Assembly: GCA_002380675.1 (NCBI GenBank)
Contig: DFWB01000332.1
Span: forward strand, 1 to 14,136
Direction of reading: 5' to 3'
DNA from: Akkermansiaceae bacterium UBA4145
Lineage (GTDB): Bacteria; Verrucomicrobiota; Verrucomicrobiia; Verrucomicrobiales; Akkermansiaceae
DNA length: 14,136 nucleotides
Of the stretch, positions 1 through 6,991 are shown in pieces. Every line of letters begins with the position of its first letter. Position 1 is the stretch's first letter. A model generated the notes under the pieces. That model worked only from the letters and a program-made list of their open reading frames with translations. It was not told the origin of the DNA and did no database searches. Made by a program: the position numbers and the translations under genes.

Positions 1-1656
1 GAGGAGGGAGATCTCATAGGATCTACCGCCAACGGGAACGCCAGCTGGTATCTCTCCATCCCCAATCGCCACTTTGAGATGGTAGGTCGAAAGGGACAGA
101 AAGTAGCTCAGGCCGACGAGCCTGAGGACCTTGCTCCCATTACCTCGGATTACTTCCAGAACAGTCCCAAGGGAAAACATTCCTCGGCAGCAGGGCACGC
201 TGTCTACACAAGCCGCCGGTTCCCAAAGTCCTGGTGGAATCAAAGGGTCCTCGTCTGCGAGCCACCGATGCACCTCGTCTCAGCCTCCACAATTACCCGA
301 GATGGCGATCGCTTCCGGACAACAGGGTTTGAACATAATCTCTACGCGTCGGCTGATGCTTGGTCTGCTCCGGTCTCTGCAGAAGTCGGCCCGGATGGCG
401 CGGTCTGGATGGCAGACTGGTATAACCCTATCTGTAATCACAACCCCTATCGCGACCACTTTGAAAGGGGAGAAGGTAATGCCTTACGCTCCGACGATCG
501 AGATCGTGAACATGGTCGCATCTACCGCATTTACCCGACAGGCACGCCAGACGATCCCTACCCAGACCTGACCAGGGAGCAAAGTGCACTGGAAGCATTG
601 AAGCACCCAAATCTCTTCTGGCGTTTAACGGCCCAACGGGTCCTTGCCCAAAAGCTTGAATCCCGGACCCTTGTCGCCGCAGCAAGAGAGACCTCGTCTG
701 CCCGTGCCCGTTTCCACCTCATGGCGGCCTCCGCACACCGCGAAACTGACGCAACTCAGACCGCAGCGATCGCTCATCGCCTTGGGTTCGGAGAGGCGCC
801 CGAGCCGGCATCTAAATATCCCATCGTTCCGGTCCGCTTGGAAACCCTCGAACTCAACCTCGAGCGCGCGTGTGACCCCGGAAGAAACCCTATGGATCGC
901 AAGGCTGCCGCCCTTCGATTGGTTGAGGCCGAACCCGATCCTCAGCTCGGCAAGGACCTACTCGAACTCGTCATTTCTGAACCCTCCCTCGCCCGGAGCA
1001 AGCACCTTGCTGACGCCATCCGCCTGGCCATCATCCGTCACCCGGAAGGCTTCCTCCGGGCGCTCCTTGAGAAAAAACAGGATAGAAAGGTTGGGGCACT
1101 ACTCAGCAGGATCATCGAAAACACCCTCCAGAGAGTGCGGCAAGACCCGGAGGTAATCTCTGACGGGCTACGCGTTGTCGCCCTGCAATCAAAATCCACT
1201 CTCGCCAGGCAACTCATAGAGGCAACAACCGCTCCTGCTCCCACTCCCCCAAGCACCTCTCTTTCCTCCAGTGCCCAGCGCGGCCAACAGGTATACCTTG
1301 CCTGCGTCGCCTGCCACCAGCCCGATGGCAAGGGTCTGCCCGGGGCGTTCCCTCCTCTCGTTGGATCCAAGAGACTTCTGGGACCGGCGGACCTTCCTAC
1401 CCGGATTATCCTCAAAGGATTGCAGGGACCCCTGAAAGCCGGGGGCAAAAACTACAACGGGATGATGCCGGGACACGAAAATCTACTGACAGATCAGGAG
1501 ATCGCCGACGTCATGAACTACACCCGGACTGTGTGGGGAAACCACGCTGAGGAGATTTCCAAAGAGACCGTGGCGGCCATCCGGTCTTCCATCGTGCAAC
1601 GCACCTCACCTTGGACCGTGCCGGAATTGAGTCCGAAAAGGAAGCCGCTGAAATGA
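1..1656 (+). CDS. PVC-type membrane-bound dehydrogenase with C-terminal heme-binding CxxCH domain (5' truncated)
   Basis: The reading frame is open from base 1, so the start lies outside the window; 551 residues are visible. The first part matches the end of the beta-propeller-like dehydrogenase domain of PVC proteins (VWMADWYNPICNHNP at about 413-457, then HGRIYRIYP). A helical HEAT-like stretch follows (NLFWRLTAQRVL at about 610-645). The C-terminus is a cytochrome c domain: heme-attachment motif CVACH at 1303-1317 and a likely distal Met in NGMMPGH (Met codons at 1462-1467). Family knowledge: these large exported proteins of Verrucomicrobia and Planctomycetes are thought to oxidise sugars or alcohols outside the cytoplasm and pass electrons to a c-type heme; the substrate of this one cannot be read. 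The final segment (VWGN, then a TSPWTVPEL tail) is typical of the family end, so the 3' end is intact. It overlaps the next gene by four bases (ATGA). Confidence 0.93.
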   Translation, partial: EEGDLIGSTANGNASWYLSIPNRHFEMVGRKGQKVAQADEPEDLAPITSDYFQNSPKGKHSSAAGHAVYTSRRFPKSWWNQRVLVCEPPMHLVSASTITRDGDRFRTTGFEHNLYASADAWSAPVSAEVGPDGAVWMADWYNPICNHNPYRDHFERGEGNALRSDDRDREHGRIYRIYPTGTPDDPYPDLTREQSALEALKHPNLFWRLTAQRVLAQKLESRTLVAAARETSSARARFHLMAASAHRETDATQTAAIAHRLGFGEAPEPASKYPIVPVRLETLELNLERACDPGRNPMDRKAAALRLVEAEPDPQLGKDLLELVISEPSLARSKHLADAIRLAIIRHPEGFLRALLEKKQDRKVGALLSRIIENTLQRVRQDPEVISDGLRVVALQSKSTLARQLIEATTAPAPTPPSTSLSSSAQRGQQVYLACVACHQPDGKGLPGAFPPLVGSKRLLGPADLPTRIILKGLQGPLKAGGKNYNGMMPGHENLLTDQEIADVMNYTRTVWGNHAEEISKETVAAIRSSIVQRTSPWTVPELSPKRKPLK

Positions 1657-2102
1657 TCCCACCCGCAGAAATCCCCGCTCCTCTCGCCCTCTACATGGAT
1701 GGGCTTCGTAATCACGACCTGGCAAAGATCGAGGGCAGCTTCGCCGGAGACATTCGGTTCGTCACTCCCGCCCGGACTATGGAGTCCCGCGAGATCCTTT
1801 CCTTTCTGGCAGCTCTCTACCGGGGATTCCCCGACTGGAAGTATGTCAACGACCCTCCCATTCGTACTGGGCAGTGCGCAATCGGGGTCAAGTGGCACCA
1901 AGGTGGCACCCACTCCGAAACCCTCGCCTTCCCCGGCTTCCCCGCCTACGCCGCCACCGGCAAAACAGTGAAAATCCCAGCACACTTTTTTTATTATCTC
2001 GTCGACGACCAAGGTCTTCACGAAATTCGACCAGACCCCATCCCCGGGGGTGCTCCCCGCGGTATCTTTGAGCAGATTGGCGTCGAGAACCCTCCTCTGT
2101 AA
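1653..2102 (+). CDS. SnoaL-like / ester-cyclase-type small protein
   Basis: This 149-residue protein looks like the NTF2-like alpha+beta cone fold of SnoaL-type proteins. It has an N-terminal helix (LALYMDGLRNHDLAKIEGSF), a strand with D-I-R-F-V, a central LYRGFPDWKY segment typical of SnoaL-like ester cyclases, a KWHQGGTHSE strand, and an ending GIFEQIGV that resembles the family's C-terminal QLG motif. I chose ATG at 1653 because it overlaps the upstream stop as ATGA and has AAGGA about 10 bases before it; a TTG at 1611 in the same frame would add 14 residues inside the upstream gene and is less likely. Known members range from polyketide cyclases to proteins of unknown function, so the reaction is not assignable. 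Its coupling to the cytochrome gene and closeness to a YciI-like gene suggest small-molecule metabolism. No signal peptide is seen. Confidence 0.8.
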   Translation: MIPPAEIPAPLALYMDGLRNHDLAKIEGSFAGDIRFVTPARTMESREILSFLAALYRGFPDWKYVNDPPIRTGQCAIGVKWHQGGTHSETLAFPGFPAYAATGKTVKIPAHFFYYLVDDQGLHEIRPDPIPGGAPRGIFEQIGVENPPL

Positions 2103-2123
2103 CATCAGACCTCTGGACTATAC

Positions 2124-2142
2124 AGAGCTCAAAACGAGCTCT
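2124..2142 (+). other. Perfect intergenic hairpin between the SnoaL-like and YciI-like genes
   Basis: AGAGCTC and GAGCTCT form a perfect 7-bp stem around an AAAAC loop in the 60-base gap. No T-run follows (the next bases are C-rich), so it is not a standard intrinsic terminator. It could act in RNA stability or processing, or as a DNA-level inverted repeat; the function is unknown. Confidence 0.45.
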
Positions 2143-2162
2143 CCCCTCGCCACGATCACCCC

Positions 2163-2465
2163 ATGCCATTTGCCATCATAACCCGGGACAAACCCGGACA
2201 CACCGACCTGAGAGACCAGCACCAGACTGCCCACAAAGCTTACTTGGATGAGCACAAGGCGATCCTGCTTGCCGCTGGAGCGAAACTGGATGACGACGGA
2301 TTACACGCCTACGGTGGAATCCTGATCGTGGACGTAGAAACCAGGGCGGAAGCAGAAGACTTTGTCCGCGATGATCCTTTCTCGACGGCAGGACTCTTCG
2401 CCAGTGTCGAAATCACCCGGTGGCGCAAGGCGTTCTTCCAATACGAAAGACTAGTGGATCTCTGA
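2163..2465 (+). CDS. YciI-like (YCII-domain) protein
   Basis: This 100-residue protein matches the small ferredoxin-like YCII domain along its whole length. It starts PFAIITRDKPG, has a His-containing helix (RDQHQTAHKAYLDEHKAIL), a LDDDG turn, the strand GGILIVDVETRAEAEDFV, and the conserved DDPFSTAGLF segment followed by VEITRWRK. YciI family members have a proposed His-Asp pair, and some act as dehydrochlorinases or muconolactone-type enzymes; most are uncharacterised. ATG at 2163 is the natural family start, although it has no Shine-Dalgarno sequence (only C-rich sequence precedes it). It sits 60 bases after the SnoaL-like gene, the two being small soluble enzymes of similar type that could act on one substrate (inference). 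Confidence 0.85.
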   Translation: MPFAIITRDKPGHTDLRDQHQTAHKAYLDEHKAILLAAGAKLDDDGLHAYGGILIVDVETRAEAEDFVRDDPFSTAGLFASVEITRWRKAFFQYERLVDL

Positions 2466-2496
2466 TCGCGCACGAACCCTTCGCGAGGATCGACAG

Positions 2497-3447
2497 ATGT
2501 ATTTTGTCTGCTACAGCAAGGTAATGCACAAACAATTGCTGGCTCTCTTATTGGCTTTCCTCGGGCTGTCGCTTCCCGCTGCTGCAAAGGAATTCCGACT
2601 CTACTATCTTGGCGGCCAGTCAAATATGGATGGTTATGGAAAAGTCTCCGAACTTCCGGAGAGCCTGAAGAACGGGGAGGGTTATAAAGACGTCTACATC
2701 TTCCATGGGAATATGGGCCTCGACGGCAAGAAGCCAGATGGTCGCGGTGCCTGGCTGAAGCTCCAACCAGGACACGGAAGAAACTTCAAGTCTGACGGGT
2801 CAAAGCATAGCTACTCGGATCGCTTCGGACTGGAGCTCACTCTCGCCCGTACACTGAAGAAGCAATATCCCAGTGCCAACATCGCCTTCATCAAATACTC
2901 CCGTGGGGGAACCGCTATTGACTCGAAAGCAGCAGCTCAGAAGCGCTTTGGAGCTTGGGATCCGGAATGGGATGGCGGCGAAGGGGAAGGTAAGGGCATC
3001 AACCAGTATGATCACTTCCAAGCCACCTTGAAGCATGCCTTTTCCGACAAGGATCTTGATAATGACGGGGAGCCCGACACGCTGGTTCCCTCCGGTATTC
3101 TCTGGATGCAGGGCGAGAGCGATGCGGACAATGAGGAAGTTGCCAGGCGCTACGAGTCCAACCTCTCTGAACTCATGAACCTCATCCGCAAGGATCTGGG
3201 CAAACCCAAAACGAAAATCCCCGTGGTGATCGGGCGCATCACCGACTGGAAAGTCTGGAAATTTGGCGCAATCGTACGGAAGGCTCAGGCCTCCTTTGTG
3301 GAAGCAGACCCCAGTGCAGCGCTCGTTACCTCGACAGACTCCTACGGGAACTCGGACCCCTGGCACTATGACACTGCCGGCTACCTCGATCTCGGCGAAC
3401 AATTTGCAAAGGCCCTGATCTTGGTGGAACAGGGCCATTCAAAATGA
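2497..3447 (+). CDS. Secreted SGNH-fold carbohydrate esterase (sialate O-acetylesterase / CE6-like)
   Basis: Predicted exported esterase that would remove acyl groups from carbohydrates. After a hydrophobic signal segment (about residues 13-30, ending PAAA) comes the nucleophile block GGQSNMDG with Ser42. Block WMQGESD lies at 203-209 and the C-terminal Asp/His block is DPWH (Asp287, His290) followed by YDTAGY; these are the marks of the SASA/DUF303 group. Residues 186-194 read DLDNDGEPD, a calcium-loop-like DxDxDGxxD pattern inserted before block III. ATG at 2497 has GAGGAT six bases upstream, which supports it; ATG at 2524 would give a more compact signal peptide and is the main alternative. 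The stop overlaps the next start as ATGA. Substrate unknown: acetylated xylan, sialic acid or algal polysaccharide are all possible. Confidence 0.88.
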   Translation: MYFVCYSKVMHKQLLALLLAFLGLSLPAAAKEFRLYYLGGQSNMDGYGKVSELPESLKNGEGYKDVYIFHGNMGLDGKKPDGRGAWLKLQPGHGRNFKSDGSKHSYSDRFGLELTLARTLKKQYPSANIAFIKYSRGGTAIDSKAAAQKRFGAWDPEWDGGEGEGKGINQYDHFQATLKHAFSDKDLDNDGEPDTLVPSGILWMQGESDADNEEVARRYESNLSELMNLIRKDLGKPKTKIPVVIGRITDWKVWKFGAIVRKAQASFVEADPSAALVTSTDSYGNSDPWHYDTAGYLDLGEQFAKALILVEQGHSK

Positions 3448-4328
3448 GCTCTCTCACCCAGCTTCTACTCAAAACAGAGGACTGGCTACAAAGGTCAGCC
3501 AATCACCGATCCCGAGCTCTGGCATGGACACAACCCACGCGGGATCGCAGAGCACGCGGTGAAAAGCACCCGGTTCATGACTTCCTGCATACCTATTACC
3601 GACTCTCCCTGGGCCAGCTGGAGCGGTGGCACCCGGGAATTGGGGTGAACCTCGAAGATTGCTCGGAAGCTCGTCAGATGTTCCGTCAAACGCACTATCT
3701 CTTCAGGGAAGGAACCTGCTCGGTTGATCCCACCCAGTTGGCTCCCAAAGCACGCACACGCCTGAAATTCTCTCTTCAGATTCTTCAATCAACCACCAAA
3801 AGGCCTCCGAACTTCGCCTGTCACGGGCTTCATGAATGGGCCATGCTCTACGATGGCGCGGAAGTTCGTCATGGCGAAACAGTTCCCCTGCGCCTCCCAC
3901 GGAAAGAAATCGATGCCGTCGTTCACTCTCGTCCGCTCCACTGCAGCCACTTTGATGCCTTCCGTTTTTTTGCCCCCGGGGCTAAGGAAATGAACCGCCT
4001 TCAGCCAGACCTCCGGGCCCGCGAGGAGAATGAACAACCCGGATGTATTCATGCTAATATGGACCTCTACAAATGGGCTGCAAAGTCACTGCCATGGGTC
4101 TCAAGCGACCTTCTCTGGAACTGTTTCCGGCTTGCAACCAAGGCACGCGAAATTGATATGCGAGCAAGCCCCTACGACCTGACCAGTTTTGGTTATGATC
4201 CCATAAAAGTGGAAACCTCCGAGGGGCGTCGCCTCTATGAAAAGTTGCAACGTCATCTTGCCGACGAAGCTCAGCCTCTCCGCGAGAGCCTCATTCTCCA
4301 GCTCACGAAGACCCTGAACGCAGACTGA
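3444..4328 (+). CDS. Conserved protein of the family annotated as '3-methyladenine DNA glycosylase'; function unproven
   Basis: This 294-residue cytoplasmic protein closely resembles a family found in Actinobacteria and Verrucomicrobia that carries the database name 3-methyladenine DNA glycosylase. I see neither a helix-hairpin-helix GPD motif nor the human-AAG-type signature, so that name may be inherited rather than proven. Blocks I recognise as family-typical are HDFLHTYY (45-52), RWHPG (61-65), CHGLHEWAMLYDG (126-138), HCSHFDAFRFF (166-176), QPGCIHANMDLYKWA (198-212) and EIDMRASPYDL (236-246). The density of His, Cys, Asp and Glu in these blocks suggests an enzyme, possibly metal-dependent (inference). 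The ATG overlaps the esterase stop as ATGA, implying translational coupling to a secreted carbohydrate esterase, which is odd for a DNA-repair enzyme. Only seven bases separate it from the following lipoprotein gene. Confidence 0.75.
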   Translation: MSSLTQLLLKTEDWLQRSANHRSRALAWTQPTRDRRARGEKHPVHDFLHTYYRLSLGQLERWHPGIGVNLEDCSEARQMFRQTHYLFREGTCSVDPTQLAPKARTRLKFSLQILQSTTKRPPNFACHGLHEWAMLYDGAEVRHGETVPLRLPRKEIDAVVHSRPLHCSHFDAFRFFAPGAKEMNRLQPDLRAREENEQPGCIHANMDLYKWAAKSLPWVSSDLLWNCFRLATKAREIDMRASPYDLTSFGYDPIKVETSEGRRLYEKLQRHLADEAQPLRESLILQLTKTLNAD

Positions 4329-4335
4329 CGACAGA

Positions 4336-4824
4336 ATGTTACTTCCAAAGCATCTCTCACCCGTTGGCCTCCTCCTAAGCGTGGTTATCGCCTCCATGCA
4401 CTTTAGCTCATGCAGCACTCACGGAACACCCATGTCCCCAGACCCCAGGACTGCCCCCATGGATATCGCCCTCGATACAGCAGGCGAGAGGATGTTCTAC
4501 CGAGGCACCGCCCTGATTCCTCGGGGCTTCAATTCAGACGAACCTTTTGACTTGGGGATCCAACTCTCACCTTGGGGAAATCCTCCCTCGAACGAAGCAA
4601 GCCAGAAAGCCGCAGTGATGCTGGCGGATGAATTCGCGGGAAAAGGCAGATACCAGCTGCGCGGCGAGAGGACAGGAGAGATCACCTTCGCCGGCCAGCG
4701 CTTTCAACTCCGCGGCCTGATCAACGATGACGGGAAAGAACTCGATGGAGAGTGGTTCTTGGACGGCGTCGAGGGCGGAGGCTTTCGTATCGTGCCCAAG
4801 GGATACCTCTTCGCCGGGGATTGA
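4336..4824 (+). CDS. Putative small lipoprotein, unknown function
   Basis: This 162-residue protein has an N-terminal hydrophobic segment (LLLSVVIASM, about 12-21) followed by FSSC, an acceptable though not classic lipobox with the modifiable Cys at position 26. The mature part starts with a Pro/Ser-rich linker and then forms a probable small beta-rich domain (FYRGTALIPRGF, YQLRGERTGEITFAGQRFQLRG, EWFLDGVEGGGFRIVP). I do not recognise a family. The start is seven bases after the previous stop, so it belongs to the same transcript as the esterase and the conserved protein before it. No good Shine-Dalgarno sequence precedes it. A non-acylated secreted protein cannot be excluded. Confidence 0.65.
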   Translation: MLLPKHLSPVGLLLSVVIASMHFSSCSTHGTPMSPDPRTAPMDIALDTAGERMFYRGTALIPRGFNSDEPFDLGIQLSPWGNPPSNEASQKAAVMLADEFAGKGRYQLRGERTGEITFAGQRFQLRGLINDDGKELDGEWFLDGVEGGGFRIVPKGYLFAGD

Positions 4825-4848
4825 GCATCCGGAACTACCACAATGGAA

Positions 4849-4863
4849 CCCTAGCAGCTAGGG
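4849..4863 (+). other. Short intergenic hairpin upstream of purB
   Basis: CCCTAG and CTAGGG form a perfect 6-bp stem around CAG, 25 bases after the lipoprotein stop. A second imperfect stem (TCGTG..GG with CC.CACGA) lies at about 4893-4914 in the same 117-base gap. Neither is followed by a T-run, so a terminator call is weak. The gap presumably contains the end of the six-gene transcript and the purB promoter. Confidence 0.3.
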
Positions 4864-4941
4864 CGACCTCCATGCGTTCTAAGTCAAAAGTGTCGTGTGG
4901 CTTGCTACCCACGAGACATTCCTTTACCCCTCTAGTCTGAT

Positions 4942-6360
4942 ATGATTCCGAACGTCCTAGCCGATCGCTACGCTTCCCGTGCCATGAAGGAGATCTGGTC
5001 CGCCGAGGGCCGCATCATCCTCGAGCGCGACTTCTGGATCGCGGTCATGCGTGCTCAAAGGGAGCTTGGCCTCCCCATCACCGAAGAAGCGATCGCGGCC
5101 TATGAGGCCGTTAAGACAAAGGTCAACTTGGAGTCGATTGAGGAGCGCGAGCGTATTTCCCGTCATGACGTCAAGGCCCGGCTCGAGGAATTCAACGATC
5201 TTGCCGGCCATCAGGAAATCCATAAGGGGATGACCTCCAGAGATCTCACCGAGAATGTGGAACAGTTACAGGTTTTCTCCTCCCTTCGCCTGATTCACGA
5301 CAAGGCCATTGCCTCCCTTACCACGCTCGCGAAACGAGCTCATGAATGGAGGGACGTCATTCTGGCGGGCAGAACCCATAACGTTGCGGCCCAACCGACA
5401 ACCTTCGGCAAGCGCCTCTCCATGTCAGGTGAGGAGCTTCTCGACGCACGGCAACGTCTAGAGCAACTCGTGGAAAGCTATCCTGTCAGGGGATTAAAGG
5501 GGGCTGTGGGCACACAAATGGATCAACTTTCTCTCTTCGATGGCGATGTTGAAAAGGTCAAGAAACTCGAGCAGAAAATAGCTCTGCACCTTGGGTTACC
5601 AGGTGACTGGGTCTGCGTAGGTCAAGTCTACCCGAGGTCCATGGACCTGAGAACCGTATCAATTCTCACCGATCTCACTGCTGCTCCCTCTTCAATGTGT
5701 ACCACCCTGCGCCTGATGGCAGGGCATGAGCTGGCTTCAGAGGGATTTGCCAAGGGACAGACGGGCTCAAGTGCAATGCCTCATAAGATGAACGCAAGAT
5801 CGTGCGAAAGGGTCAATGGCTTTCACGTGATCTTGAAAGGCTATCTCGCAATGGGAGCAGGCCTGAGTGGAGCACAGTGGAACGAGGGCGATGTGTCCTG
5901 CTCGGTCGTGCGCAGAGTCATGCTCCCCGATGCGTTCTTCGCCGCAGACGGCCTGCTCGAAACCTTTCTGACAATCCTGAACCAGATGCAGGTCTTTCCC
6001 GGGACCATCAGCAGGGAAAACGAGCGTTACATGCCGTTCCTGCTAAGCACCTCTTTTCTGATGGCTGCGGTAAAGGCCGGAGCTGGTCGGGAGACCGCCC
6101 ATGCCGCAATCAAGGAGCACGCACTGGCCGTCGCCAAAGATCTCCGGGAGGCAACCATCACCGAAAATGATCTACTGGACCGACTTTCTGCTGATGATCG
6201 GATCCCTGTCTCGCGCGATGAACTCCAGAGGGTATTCGAGTCCGGCAGAGGTAATACCGGGGCCGCCACTTTCCAGGTAGACGCCTTTGTTGATGCCGTT
6301 GCTGGCCTCAAAGAGAGGTATCCAGAAGCTGCTGCGTATCAGCCCGGGGATATCCTTTAA
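4942..6360 (+). CDS. purB: Adenylosuccinate lyase
   Basis: Catalyses two fumarate-releasing steps of purine synthesis: SAICAR to AICAR, and adenylosuccinate to AMP. The 472-residue length is normal. Visible fumarate-lyase superfamily landmarks are RHDVKA (74-79), the substrate-binding block TSRDLTEN (98-105), GRTHNVAAQPTTFGKR (143-158) with the likely catalytic His146, and the signature loop GSSAMPHKMNARSCERV (275-291) whose serine is the usual general base. The form PHKMNARSCER resembles the actinobacterial-type PurB rather than the E. coli form. A C-terminal helical domain typical of ADSL_C follows. ATG at 4942 is the only sensible start; it has no Shine-Dalgarno sequence. It appears to stand alone, converging with the minus-strand gene 62 bases downstream, with no other pur gene in view. 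Confidence 0.95.
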   Translation: MIPNVLADRYASRAMKEIWSAEGRIILERDFWIAVMRAQRELGLPITEEAIAAYEAVKTKVNLESIEERERISRHDVKARLEEFNDLAGHQEIHKGMTSRDLTENVEQLQVFSSLRLIHDKAIASLTTLAKRAHEWRDVILAGRTHNVAAQPTTFGKRLSMSGEELLDARQRLEQLVESYPVRGLKGAVGTQMDQLSLFDGDVEKVKKLEQKIALHLGLPGDWVCVGQVYPRSMDLRTVSILTDLTAAPSSMCTTLRLMAGHELASEGFAKGQTGSSAMPHKMNARSCERVNGFHVILKGYLAMGAGLSGAQWNEGDVSCSVVRRVMLPDAFFAADGLLETFLTILNQMQVFPGTISRENERYMPFLLSTSFLMAAVKAGAGRETAHAAIKEHALAVAKDLREATITENDLLDRLSADDRIPVSRDELQRVFESGRGNTGAATFQVDAFVDAVAGLKERYPEAAAYQPGDIL

Positions 6361-6401
6361 TCAAAGCCCTGCAGAACACCGGGCCCCGGGATCTCATCGC
6401 A

Positions 6402-6416
6402 TCTGAGCGCTTCAGA
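6402..6416. other. Weak hairpin between convergent purB and the minus-strand gene
   Basis: TCTGA and TCAGA pair around GCGCT in the 62-base gap between the two convergent stops. This position would suit a bidirectional terminator, but the stem is only 5 bp and no T-run follows on either strand. Confidence 0.2.
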
Positions 6417-6422
6417 GAAGCC

Positions 6423-6926
6423 CTACTGCTCCTCTTCCTTTTTCTTCAACAATTCGCGATGCATTTTTTTGGCATCACGAAATACCTTACTGCCCTCCTG
6501 ATAGATATTGTTGCCGGACGTTTTGCCGAGAACGGTCTCCATCGCCCCATCGAGAATCACAACCAGAGGGTAGGAGTTTCCCGCTCCACTCAAGCCTGTG
6601 ATCAAGGCCTTGGGGACCTCATTTTCCTTTCCTCGCGAAGCGTCAACCACCTCCTGGTAGTTGCCCTTGACCACGAGGCAAAATGACTTGAGAGCACGAA
6701 TAGCGTCATTAGTCGCATCGACAGACCGGGCCACTCCAGAGTCTTTCGTGTCCCATGCCGTCGGTATGAAGATAAAGGCGAAACCCTTCTCCTCTTTCTG
6801 GGCCAATTCCTTCACCTCCTTGAGTTTTTCCCATTCAACAACATCACGCGGCCAGCGAACCTTCGGAGCCGCGGAAGCCAGTGAGACCCCCAAAGCCATA
6901 AGTAGAAAGATAACAGGTAACTTCAT
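6423..6926 (-). CDS. Small exported protein, possibly thioredoxin-like without CxxC
   Basis: This 167-residue protein begins with a clear Sec signal peptide (MKLPVIFLLMALGVSLASAA; likely cleavage near residue 20), so it acts outside the cytoplasm. The mature domain alternates helices and hydrophobic strands: GFAFIFIPTAWD (48-59), a helix SVDATNDAIRALKSF, a strand CLVVKGNY, then YPLVVILDGAMETVLGKTSG (118-137). This order resembles a thioredoxin fold, including a proline before a strand, but the only Cys is in SFCLVV and no CxxC exists, so disulfide redox activity is unlikely. It ends in a charged KKKEEEQ tail. The fold assignment is inference; I do not recognise a named family. It lies 65 bases downstream of the adenosyltransferase gene on the same strand. 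Confidence 0.75.
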   Translation of the reverse strand: MKLPVIFLLMALGVSLASAAPKVRWPRDVVEWEKLKEVKELAQKEEKGFAFIFIPTAWDTKDSGVARSVDATNDAIRALKSFCLVVKGNYQEVVDASRGKENEVPKALITGLSGAGNSYPLVVILDGAMETVLGKTSGNNIYQEGSKVFRDAKKMHRELLKKKEEEQ

Positions 6927-6935
6927 CGGTAGAAC

Positions 6936-6941
6936 ATGTTA
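6936..6941 (-). promoter_or_regulatory. Candidate -10 box (TAACAT) close to the start of the 6423-6926 gene
   Basis: TAACAT on the minus strand lies nine bases before the ATG, inside an AT-rich gap. If used, transcription would begin at or almost at the start codon. No clear -35 box is at the expected distance. Confidence 0.22.
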
Positions 6942-6951
6942 GAAGTTTACA

Positions 6952-6968
6952 AGGAATTTGAAATTCCT
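6952..6968. other. Perfect inverted repeat in the gap between two minus-strand genes
   Basis: AGGAATTTGAAATTCCT is two 8-base arms around a single G, in an AT-rich 65-base gap. As RNA it folds to a 6-bp stem with a TTGAA loop. It could be an operator for the exported-protein gene downstream on the minus strand, or part of a weak terminator after the adenosyltransferase gene. There is no flanking T-run long enough to favour the terminator reading. Confidence 0.4.
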
Positions 6969-6991
6969 ATTTATGATTTCAAGAGGCTCCC

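Noticed and set aside
1611..1652. Upstream TTG start for the SnoaL-like gene
   Set aside because: It would place 14 extra residues inside the upstream gene; the ATGA overlap at 1653 with AAGGA upstream is a better start.
1518..2105. Minus-strand open frame (195 codons) opposite the end of the cytochrome gene and the SnoaL-like gene
   Set aside because: Both plus-strand genes have family motifs and the antisense product is low-complexity Gly/Val-rich.
2800..3438. Minus-strand open frame (212 codons) inside the esterase gene
   Set aside because: The plus-strand esterase has its complete catalytic blocks; the antisense translation has no recognisable motif.
4825..4941. Possible small RNA or tRNA-like element before purB
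   Set aside because: Two short stems are present but there is no cloverleaf, no T-loop sequence and no recognisable RNA family.
6379..6390. CCGGGCCCCGGG-like GC-rich near-palindrome after purB
   Set aside because: The arms would leave a loop of about one base, so it cannot form a useful hairpin, and no T-run follows.
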